The notes under the pieces were generated by a model. That model was not told the DNA's origin. It made no database searches and was given only the letters and a program-made list of their open reading frames with translations. Positions 36,701 through 48,500 of a stretch of DNA of 64,000 nucleotides are shown here, piece after piece (within the stretch, counting starts at the first letter, position 1; every line of letters starts with the position of its first letter). The position numbers were made by a program, and so were the translations under genes. Source of the DNA: Megascapheus bottae (taxonomy: Eukaryota; Chordata; Mammalia; Rodentia; Geomyidae); the NCBI GenBank assembly GCA_024803745.1, contig JANJXV010000030.1, forward strand, positions 196,001 through 260,000. The letters are read 5' to 3'.

Positions 36701-38977
36701 CGGGCTATACCAGGCATTTTGTAAATGCATTTTTGTGTGTGTTTGGGGGTGTGTTGGATAGTGTTAGGGACTGAACCTAGGTCCTTGTGCATCTTATGCA
36801 AGGACTCTACCACTGAGCTATACCCCAAGCCTGACCAAGTAAACGCACATGCTACCTTTTTCAATCTTTAAAAATGTCCCTGAGGCAATGTGAAGTTATG
36901 CATCTGGCCACCATTCTCTTAACAGAATGTCCGGGGAATGTGGAACTCAGAGACCCCAAAGGTTCAGCACAGCACTGGAAAAGTCTGGGAGCCAAGGGCT
37001 CCAGGTAAGGCTGGGATGTGCATTTGCAGTGCATCAAGAGGCCATGTTACTCCTCATTTCTCCCTTTCCAATGGGCCCCCTCTCCAGCTATCACACGAAG
37101 CTGGAGGCCACACGAATCCCTTCCTCTCTTAACCTCAACTCCCACTCACAACAAGGGAATGAGTGGAGTATGGAGAAGCAGAGCTGCGGCCCACAAGTCT
37201 ATTCTCTTCATTTCCTCATTTTCCCTTCAGAGACTCTAGGCCAGGTGCAGTTGGGAGTGCCACAAGCTCACATCTCCCAACCTGGAAACCCAATTCCACT
37301 TTTGGTGAGAAGAGCACTTTTGTGTACTTGTAGAATATCCATACAGCACGTCACCAGATATTCACAGTGGTCTGAGGTGCTGCTGGACACACAAGCACCG
37401 TCACGAAGAAGAGGTGAGAAGCCTTTCTCCTGAAGTTGCAGGGCAGGCATCGGAGTGCACAGAGGCACCTGGCCAACTTGTCTTATCTGTTTCATTTTCT
37501 ATAATTTTCTAGAGTTTCTGGAGGTGAGAAAAAATGCGTGCTGTGTCTGGGTACTGTTCAGAGCCAATTTGGGTAATAATTTTATGTAGAAAGTGAAGAA
37601 AAAAGCTGTCTATATAGCAGAGTTCAGAAAGTGATCAGATTACTTTCTACACTAGATGAAAACTGTATCCGCAGGGAATGGTGGACTTGAGAAATGTGTG
37701 GCAAGCTCCCGGGAACAAAACCTTTCAGGAACAAGTGTCCACCTGACAAAAACAGGTGAAACAACACAACGTACCAGACAGGAGGACGCCCTTCTCCCCA
37801 ACCACGGTGTGGAAGCCCTGGGGGAAGCTGCGGATGAAGGAGGCTGCATTGGCCACTTCTGCCACCCTCTCCACCTGCTGGGCTGTGACAGAAGAAGGGC
37901 TAGCTGCACCATAGGCGATGTTCTCTGCGATGGAGCAGGAAAACAACACTGGCTCCTATAAGGTGGAGACAAAACAAGCTTGTCACAAATTCCAGGACAG
38001 ATTTTGAACAATCATGGTAAATTCAGAACTTGGACTGAGAATCAAGTTCTTTGCTGGGCATCCTCCTATATCAGTTTGCCCAGGAGATGTCTAAACACTT
38101 GTATTTTACTATGAACAGGGCTGATCTGGCCATCTCTATTCCTCACCATGCCTGGGAGAAGGAGATGTCACAGAAGAACCCTGAAGGAACGGACCCACAG
38201 TAAGAACCTCTAACATCAGGGCCTTCCTTTAGGGCCCGAAACCCTGGAGGGCTGGGGGGACTGACCATGAAGTTCTGAAAGAGAACCGCCTGGGGCAGGA
38301 CAAGCAACCTGCGCCTGCTTGCTGATATACAGCCAGCTCCTTTCACTGTATTACTCATGTACAAGGGGACACTTACCAGAGAAAGGCCTGGAGGCAGGTG
38401 AGGTGCAATGAGTCTGCCAAGTCTGCCATGTGACAGCAAACCTGGCTATGACAAAGTTTCCCCGTCCCATATAGTTTTGTGAGAACAGCCTCATCAAAAG
38501 GATCCCATGGGCGGAAACTGGTGGCTCACTCTTACTTTTTTTTTTGCCAGTCCTGGGTTTGAGCTCAGGGCCTGAGCACTGTCCTTGGACTTTCTCAAGG
38601 CTAGAGCTCTACCACTTGAGCATCAGCACCACTTCCGGCTTTTTTTTTTTTCTATGTATGTGGTACCGAGGAATCGAACCCGGGTCTTCATGCATGCTAG
38701 GCAAGCACTTTAACCACTAGGCCAAACTCCCGGCCCCGGCTCACTCTTATAATCCTAGCTACTCAGGAGGCTGAGATCTGAAGACCAGAGTTTGGAGCCA
38801 GCCTAGGCCAAACAAATCCTCAAAACCTTTCATCTCCAATTAGCCAGCAAAAGAAAAAGCTAGAAATGAAGGTGTAGCTCAAATGGCAAAGTGCAAGCCT
38901 TTAGCTAAAATGTTGAGGAAGATATCACTTCTCTAGTTCAAGCATTAGTATTGGTGTGCACGCGTGCGCACGCGTGT

Positions 38978-39019
<42 letters not shown>

Positions 39020-41585
39020 AAAAATGATTCCATGGCAGTAAAGCTCCACTTTGAGACCTACAATTTCTCTGCAGTGTCCTAGCTCCTAAGTGACATTTAC
39101 TTGCTACCCCTAAGGTCACCACGTGGGAAGGAGCTGTGGCTGGTGCTGCACTGGAGATCAGAGAAGGGCCAGATGTATTTTCTTTACCTCCACTTGACTA
39201 TCTATTGCACAGAAACACCAGTTCCAGCTCTGGAAAAAGCCTATGGCTTAACTGGTAATGTGCTAACCACCAGGAAATGGAAAATGACTTCTATGTGAGA
39301 AGAATTTAATATATCTGAAAAATTTCATCCCTCTCTTTTGAAAAGGGTGAAGATCAAGATAGGGCTGGGAGCATGACTGAAGCGGCAGAGCCCTCACCTA
39401 GTGAGTACGTCGCTCTGAATAAAAACACCAATACTGACAAAACAAACTGGCAAATCCAAGTAGCTTCAAGGGGCGGTAAGATGAAGATGGGCTCCCCTCT
39501 TACTACCTGGCTTACTGTCCCAATCTTGGATCTCAGCCACACTGGGTTTAGTTGGCGGATGTCATGGCCATCGAGACTGACTGTTCCTGTGGAGAAAAAG
39601 AAAAGGGTCACCCACTATCTGAGCCAGTGACTCACGAGAACACAGGAGGGCCCAAGGGGGCCAATTCCAAGGCTTGGTTTCAAAGGCTGAAAATACCATC
39701 AGGGCTGGGGATGTGGCCAGTGGTAAAGTGCCTGCCTCCCGTGGGAAGCCCTGGATTTGAGGCCCTGGGAAGGGCAAGAGCTAAGCAAGGAGGGAGGGAA
39801 AAAGGGAAAGAGGGAAAGGGATCTTACCCAAATCTTCAAATGGAATCTAAGGCCAATATGTTACTTTAAGAGCTAAGAGAGGCCTCTCAACAGTTGGGCA
39901 GGATGGTAAAAATAATGTGTTATCACTCTTAAATATGGCATCATCCATTAAAAATAAACACAAACCAAGAAGAGAGAAAAATCCATTAAAAAAATCCCCC
40001 TAGTTCTGGGCCCAGGAGCATAGCCTAGTGGTAGAGTGCTCACCTAGCATTCACGAAGCCCTGGATTCAATTCCTCAGTACCACACACCCAGAAAAAAGT
40101 GACTTAAGTGGCAGAGCACCAGCCTTGAGCAGAAAGTGTCCAAGGACAGTGCCTAGGCCCCATGAGTTCAGGCCCCAGGACTGGCAAAAAAAAATCCCCC
40201 TAGTTCAGAAGTTTCAAATGTTCCCCCCAGTACTGTAGCTTGACTCGGGCCTCATGATCTTGCTTACTTGAGCCCTATCTCCAGCTCAGTTTTTTTTTTT
40301 TCCTTCATTTTTTTTTTTTCTTTTTCTGACTAATTGGAGATGGAGTTTCTTGGGATTTTTCTGCCCAGGATGGCTTTAAACAATGATTTTCTGGGTCTCA
40401 GTTTCCTGAGTAGTTAAAATTACAGGCACAGGCTATCAGCACATCAGCATCCATCTCAATTAAAAAAAATCAAATATAATACATGACATAAATTTTTTTG
40501 TGATACAAGGTTTGAACTCAGGGTTTTGTGCTTTCAAGGCAAAGGCTCTGCCATTTGAGCTACATACACCTCTAGCACTTTGTTCTGAAAAGTTTCAAGA
40601 CAGCCATCAATGGACATGAAATACTACTGATCACCAGACTAACTATTGCCTGCCTGATTGCTTGCTTCCCTCCTTCCTTCTCTCCCTCCCTCCCCTCCTT
40701 CCTTCCTTCCTTTCCTCCCTCTCTCCCTCCCTCCCTCCTTCTTTTCTTTTCTTTCCTCAGTCATGGGACTTGAACTCTGGGCCTGGGCACTGACTCAGAA
40801 CTCTTCAGCTTAAATCTCGTGCTCTACCACTTTGAGCCACTGCACCTCTTCCAGTTTTCTGGTTGTTAAGTAGAGGTAAAAGTCTCACAGACTTTTGTGA
40901 TGGGCTGGCTTTGAACCACAATCCTCAGATCTCAGCCCTTGAGTAGCCAGGATAACAGGGATGAGCCACTGGCACCTGGCCCAGACCGTCTGTACAATGA
41001 CTAAGAAGTTCAAGAACAAAAGCACCAGCTGTTCTCCTGGGGCTCCCACATCAGGCACCTGGACAGAGAGCAATGCTCCAGTCCAGTCCAGTCTGCTGTG
41101 CTGTGCAGGGGTTGCTCCCAGCACACGGCACCTTCTCTAGGCTGCAGGGCACCCTGGGCATTCGGAGCCTCCCTCCTCCCTGCAGAGAGCACCTGGGGAG
41201 GAGCTGTGAACACTGAGGACAAAAGGCAGTATTCTGCACCTGAAGAGGCAGGATTCAAGCCATAAAAGCTCCCTCAAACTTGAGACAAGCTGCTGTGCTT
41301 AAGAATGAATCACATGCCAGGAGCCGGTGGCTCACGCCTGTGATCCTAGCTACTGAAGAGACTGAGATCTGAGGATTCCAGTTCAAAGGCAGTGCAGGCA
41401 GAGAGTCCGGAAGACTCCTATCTCAATGAACCCCCCAAAAGCCAGAAGGGAAGCTGTGGCTCAAGAGAGAGAGCTCTTACTTTGAACAAAAGAGCTGAGG
41501 GAGGATAGCTCCCAGGCGCCCTGAGGTCAAGACCTAGGACTACCATACACACAGGCACACAGAAACACAGACAGACAGACAGACA

Positions 41586-41636
<51 letters not shown>

Positions 41637-44600
41637 ATGACTCACTCTTTTTGCCTGAAGGACGTCTTCCCAGGCAGTAGCTGCTGGCACTGGCAGGTCA
41701 CTACAAGGTAAGATCTCTCCCAGACAGGCAAGACAGACTCAAGAGCACCCCTGCCTACTGACCACTTACCAGAAACAGGGTCATACAGCCGCAGCAAGAG
41801 TGAGACGACGGTGGATTTGCCAGAACCACTGGAGCCGACCAGTGCTGTGACAGATCCTGCTGGAATGGAGAGGCTGAAATCTTGAAACACAGGCATCTCT
41901 GGGCGAGCTGGGTAGGCAAAGTTTACATTCTTAAACTCCAAGGCACCCTGGAAGCTCTTCTCACTCAATTCGACTCCCTCTGAGGCACAGGAGGAAAGAC
42001 AAATTACATCAGGCAAAAATCACAGTCATAACCATCTGCAGTGCCCCAATAGAACCCTGCTCGTGGAGGAGGCACTGGGGGCACCTGAGGAGCCAGGCGT
42101 GAGCTGACCTTCCCTCTGCCAGTGCAGGGCACACTGTGTACAGTCCTGTTTGATCTCCAATCCCGATCTCAGGACTGAAACTTTTCTGAAGACGCTGCAA
42201 GCCACAAACCATGACCTGCTCCACTACACAAGTGGGGAGTGAAGATTCTCTGCTGGGGCAGCCTGGCTGCATCCTAGTAGCCTTTCCTGGGGCCGTTTCT
42301 CTCAAGGATCAGGATGATCGCATCTACACCAGCTAGACATCTTGACAGCACAGTGATGAACAGGAGAGCACTGTGTAACAGCCATGAGGCCAGGTGTCTG
42401 CTGGTGCAACCTTGTCCTGCAGGGAGCCATGCTCATCCTCCTGCTGGGCTCTGGGTCCTGGCTTCTGTTACACAGGAAAACATGGGGCTCCTGACTGCTG
42501 CCACACTAAGGTACACTGGGCCACGAGGATGCCGCTGCCCCATCCCGGCCAGGAGGTAACTGCAGCCGCTCAGTGTTGGCATCTCTGCACTGCCCCAAGA
42601 GCCTTGTCCATATTAGACTCTCACCTCCCACACAGTCCCTCCCAGATGTAAATCACTAAGAAAGACCTGTCAGATGGGCCTCCCATTTGTGCCCTGCCCC
42701 GTTCTGCTTCTGTCATGCTCTGGTGGGTAACCACTGGCTAAAGGGGCCTCCACGGCAAACATATGCGGTCAGCCACACTCTTCCAGGACATCCTGGCTCA
42801 TCTCTTTCTCAGAGGCAACCCACCTCTCTCCTCCCTACCACAATCATGGACCACACTCATACAGCTTGTTCCTGCATGGGCAGGACAGGATGCTGGTCTG
42901 ACTGTCTAAGGCCAGCATTGTTCAATCCCAGCAAAGAACATTCTTGTTTCAGACTCACCACTGAAAGGCAGCTTTGGCTCTCTCTCTAGCAGTTCCCAGA
43001 GCCTCCCACCGGCGCCCAGACCTTTCATCAGCTCAGAGTAAAAGGAGCTTAGACCTGAGGATGAGAAGAAGACTTGGCATCTATCAGCAGAACCAGGAGA
43101 GACCACAGATTGCCCCACCCCTGGGGAATGGGGCCAGCAATGTGTTGCCACCTGAAATCTGCTACTTTCAGGAAGGAGTTGAGGCAGACAGCCAGGTATT
43201 GATACTTGCTTTTCCCTGTCTTATACCCTCACATTTCCCCCTTACACCCCAATTTTCCTCTAGCTTCTCCTCCAATGCTGTAGATTTCTAATAAGCATTT
43301 TCTGCCAGGTAGAATTTACAAAAGATATAGTTAACTAAGCATTGGATACTACAAAGTCCACCATGAAAAACACAACACTATAAGTGAAATGTATGCTTAT
43401 CCATTACAACTAGGGATACAAAATGTTTTAATTCCATTTTATTTTATTGTACTGGCACAAGGGTTTGGGGGCTTTCCCTACATTTTTTTGCTCAAGGCTG
43501 ATGCTCTAGCATTTGAGCCATAGTTCTACTCTTAGCTTTTGATTGGTTAGTTGGGGATACAGCGTTTCATGAACTTTTCTGCTAAAGCTGCATTTGAACT
43601 GTGAGCCTCAGATGTCAGCCTTATAAGTAGCTAGGATCACAGGCATGAGGCACCCGCACCTGGCTCAATTCTTACTTAAAAGACAAATCTACAAAATTAA
43701 CCATCCTTTAGGCATTCAATGTGCACAACTGTCATACAAGCTGGAGAGTGAACAGGAACTTCATTAACGTTAAATGTGACACGATGTCAGTCCGGTTCTT
43801 TCCTTGCTGAGCACATCTGCTCAGATGTGCTCAAGATTCAGCCCTACCTGGCACCACCCCACCATGACTAAGTAAGACATTGCTGCTGGAGGTATAAGGG
43901 ATACTAATACAAAAGGTGCTTAAAATCACCCTCCTCCACAATGTCCTAACACCTGGACCCTACACAGCTGCATGGAGCCTGAGAATAAGAAGCCTATGGC
44001 AGAGGCCCTTGGTGCCAAGCACCAAATCAACCACATAAAGGCTGATGACAGCAAACCATCTGGTGAGCGGACGGCCCTCTGTGAAAAGAGTGATGGGGAA
44101 GCAAAGCCACAATGCCATTGCAGCTGTGCGGGAGCAGGACCTCCGGCAGAGCCCTAGGCTGATGATGTCCTCAGAGAACCTCAAATGCAAGAAACAAACA
44201 AGAAGAGAGCGATGGGGAGAAGGGCTGGGGGAGGGAAGGTGGGAGAGAAGTGTACTGTCTTAAAATCTAACTGTAACCCTTTTGAATATCACCCTGATAA
44301 TAAAATTAAATTAAAAAAATAAAAAATAAATTATGCCAGGTTCATTTTTAGTTACCGTTGAATCATGATTTCACAAATGACTTAAGACAGTAAATATAAT
44401 GGTCCATATGAAATATAAGAACTTACAGGCCGGGGCCAGGAGTTTGGCCTAGTGGTTAAAGTGCTTGCCTCTCATGAACGAAGACTTGGGTTCAATTCCT
44501 CAGTACCACATACATAGAAAAAAGCCCAAAGAGGTGCAGTGGCTCAAATGGTAGAGCTCTAGCCTTGAGAAACTCCAAGAACAATGCTCAGGCTCTGAGT

Positions 44601-45480
44601 TTAAGCACCAGGACTGGCAAAAAAAAAAAAAAAAAAAGCATTTATACCATAACATCTTCCCTCAGAAAAAAGTGACATTGTATGTATGTATGTATGAAGA
44701 CAGTATAAGGAATCTCACTGAAAGCTTTCAAACAATAATGAGTAGAAATTGGGAGAGAGGGGCCGGGAGTTTGGCCTAGTGGTTAAAGTGCTTGCCTAGC
44801 ATGCATGAAGACCTGGGTTTGATTCCTTGGTACCACATACATAGAAAAAAGCTAGAAGTGGTGCTGAGGCTCAAGTAGTAGAGCTCTAGCCTTGAGAAAG
44901 TCCAAGGACAGTGCTCAGGCCCTGAGCTCAAGCCCAGGACTGGCAAAAAAAAAAAAAAAAAGAAATTGGGAGAGAGCTATAGAAGGGGAATTCTTTTTTG
45001 GGAGGGGGATTCTGATTAAAATATATGAAATACCATAGTAATTGTACCATTGGTACAATTAATATACACAAACAAAAAGAGCAATCGGGATTGGGGGTTT
45101 GCCTAGTGGTATAGTGCTTGCCTAGCATGCATGAAGACCTAGGTTTGATTCCTTGGTACCACATATATATAGAAAAGCCAGAAGTGGTACTGTGGTACAA
45201 GTAGTAGAGCACTAGCCTTGAGGAAAGCCCAAGGGCAGTGCTCAGCCCCTGAGATCAAGACCCAAGACAAAAAAAGAGAGAAAGAGGGCCAGGAGTTTGG
45301 CCTAGTGGTTAAAGTGCTTGCCTAGTATGCATGAAGACCCGGGTTCAATTCCTCGGTACCACATACATACAAAAAAGCCGGAAGTGGTGCTGAGGCTCAA
45401 GTGGTAGAGCTCTAGCCTTGAGAAAGTCCAAGGACAGTGCTCAGGCCGAGCCCAAGCCCAGGACTGGCAAAAAAGAGAGA

Positions 45481-45517
<37 letters not shown>

Positions 45518-48500
45518 GGTGTGAGAGTGAGTGTGAAACAAGCTCTGGTTGAGGCTGCTCTAAGCAGGCAGTGGGAGAGTGGATGGAGAGGGTGAATGAG
45601 TGTAGATATGAAATACGTGAAAAAGAAAATGAAACCTGTTGAAATTGTTTTTAAGAAGGGAGCGATTAAAGAGAGTGACAGAAGGAGTGGATTTGATAGG
45701 ATAATTACATGCATGTATGTAAATGTCATAATGAAGTCCTTGTACAACTAATAAAAATGCTAATAAAATTATATGCCAACAAAAATCTTTTAAAAGGCCA
45801 CCCAAATAGTCTTTTTATGACATATGGACCATAATGCCAAGTATACAATGAAACCCCCTACCTGTTGTAACTGTTATAAGCCCCAAAATTATACAAAATA
45901 TAGATTTAATAAACTGAAAAAGACATGCCAACTTCATGCATAATGAATGTCACTTTTTCTGAGGGAAGATGTTACAGTGTAAGTTCTCATATGTCATATG
46001 GACCATTATATTTATCATTAGTTTAAAATGCATCAACCAAAGAACACTTATAGGGTTGGAGATGTAGCTTAGTGGCAGAACACTTATATAGTACATATAG
46101 GCCCTGGCTTCTATCCCTGGCACACGTGCAAGTGGACACACCCACACCCACACCCAGCACTTCCTTCAACGACAAAAAAGATCCACACAAGAAGCACGGT
46201 GCCAGGGGCTCCTGCCTGAAATCCTAGCTATTCAAGATGCTGATATTTGAGAACTGTGGTAGGAAGTCAGCGGAGGCAGAAAAATCTGTGTGACTTTTAT
46301 CTCCAATTAACTAACCAAAAGGCTGGAAGTGGAGCTGTGACTCAAGTGGTGGAGCGCTAGCCTTGGGCAAAGGCTCAGGGGCAGCACTCCAGTCCTAAGT
46401 TCAAGCCCCAGGACCAGCATACACACCAAAAGGCTTTAAAGAAAAGCAAGCAATCTGTTCCACAGATGTCACAATTTATTAATATTTGTATTGCTCACTA
46501 GATTTGAGTATGTTTGACTTTGTATGAAAGAGATTTTATTCTCTAGTGATTTGCTAATGGTAAAACCATCACCACCACAGTACTGAGTCTGTGACCACCC
46601 TCCTCCTCTCTTTCTCCTTAGCCAGGTGAAGTAAATACAGTTGCAAAGCAACACTGTGTTGCAAGAGCCCTGGGCACTGTTTCTGAGCTTTTCTGCTCAG
46701 GGCTAGTATTCTACTTCTTGGACCACACCACCACTTGTTGATTTTTTGGTGCTTAATTGGAGAGAAGAGTTCCATGGACTTTCCTGCCAGGGCTGGCTTT
46801 GGCCATGATCTTCAGATCACAAGCTCCCAAACAGGACTATAGGAATGAACCACTGTGCCCGGCATCTTTTCTTTGTTTAAAGCCCAGCACAACCATGTAG
46901 GAAACGTTTGTTCAGTTGAAAACCTTAATATGTATCCCAACACTCCTTAAATGATATACCTCCGATGCTTAATCCAACCCAGAAAGCGTACATTAGGAAG
47001 GAGGAGAGTTCGCCCACTGTCATGTGGGCAGTGCCCATCAGCAAGCCTCCTTTGTACAGGACTGCGAGCACAATCAGGTTCCCAGAGAGGCCGGCCTGTA
47101 GGGAAGGAAACACGGAGTCAGGCAGGACCAGAGACCTCTCAGCATGCAAATGCACGAGCGAGGCTTCTGGATCTTTGTTAGATATTGAAGTTCCTCTGCA
47201 CAGCAAAAGAAAAAAACACGTTTTGAAGTATTTGCAACGTGGACGGGAATAACGTCATACCATGAAAAGCTAGCTACTCAGTCACTTGTGGCATATATTA
47301 CCCAATCTGCTTTGCCTGCAAAGGAAAAAGAAAAACAACAGAGTTCTTCCCTAACTACAGGAAATGAACAGAAGTCTGCTGTGTTCACTTCGGTTGAGCG
47401 TTCTCTGACCTGAGGCCTGCGGCCTTCCCTGGGCCTGGCTCCCCAGCCTCTGGCCATCCTTTCCCAGGTTAATCATGGCGACGACTCAGTCTCTTCGAAG
47501 GTTCCTCACAGCATGGACATTTTCTACTTCAGGGCCCTACTTCAGTACTTCGCGACTAATGTTTTGGGATTTATTTCTGTTTATTTGTTTGTTTAAATGC
47601 CAGTCCTGGAGCTTGAACTCAAGGCTCAATGCTTCCCCTGACCTATTCTGCTCAAGGCTAGAGCTCTACCATTTGGACCACAATTCCATTTCTGGCTTTT
47701 TGGTGGCAAACTGGAGATAAAAGCTTTATGCATTTTCCTGCCCAGGCTAGCTTTGAACCAGGATCCTCAGATCTCAGCCATCTGAGTAACTACGATTATA
47801 GGTGTGAGGCAACAGGGCCCAAGTGGTATTTTCTTCTTGAAAGGTACTAAGGTTGCCTACTCTTCCACAGTTTCTGTCAAGTTGGATTGTATCAGGAGAC
47901 CTATCCAACACCTGATTCCACCTCAGCCTCTGAGGTCCATGTAGAGCTGAGAGCCACAGGGCTGTCCTGCAGTGGGAGCTGAGAGCCCACAGGGCTGTCC
48001 TGCAGCAGCGGGAGCTGAGAGCCCACACGGCTGTCCTGCAGCAGCGGGAGCTGAGAGCCCACACGGCTGTCCTGCAGCAGCGGGAGCTGAGAGCCCACAG
48101 GGCTGTCCTGCAGCAGCGGGAGCTGAGAGCCCACAGGGCTGTCCTGCAGCAGCGGGAGCTGAGAGCCCACACGGCTGTCCTGCAGCAGCGGGAGCTGAGA
48201 GCCCACAGGGCTGTCCTGCAGCAGCGGGAGCTGAGAGCCCACACGGCTGTCCTGCAGCAGCGGGAGCTTGCAGGGCTTACCTCTAGACTAACACCTACAC
48301 TTGTCACATACTACTTTTCCCCTAATCCCACATACTTTTTACACTTCTTCTCACAACCATACTATCTATACTGTCCAGAATTATCTACTTACTGCTCCAA
48401 AGAAGCCAGCCCGAGCAAAGGCCTCCTTCCTTGCGAGCTGCAGCACATGATCTACCCCACTGGTGTACTTCTTTACTTCAGTTTCCTCCTTCCCAAATGC

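Noticed and set aside
43972..44263. Possible processed pseudogene (frame starting [16 protein letters not shown])
   Set aside because: About 60 codons with coding-like composition just before a retroposon tail, but I recognise no parent gene. A translated database search would decide.
47774..48307. Minus-strand 177-codon frame of [12 protein letters not shown] repeats
   Set aside because: It is a product of the 36-bp array, open in more than one frame, with no start or splice support.
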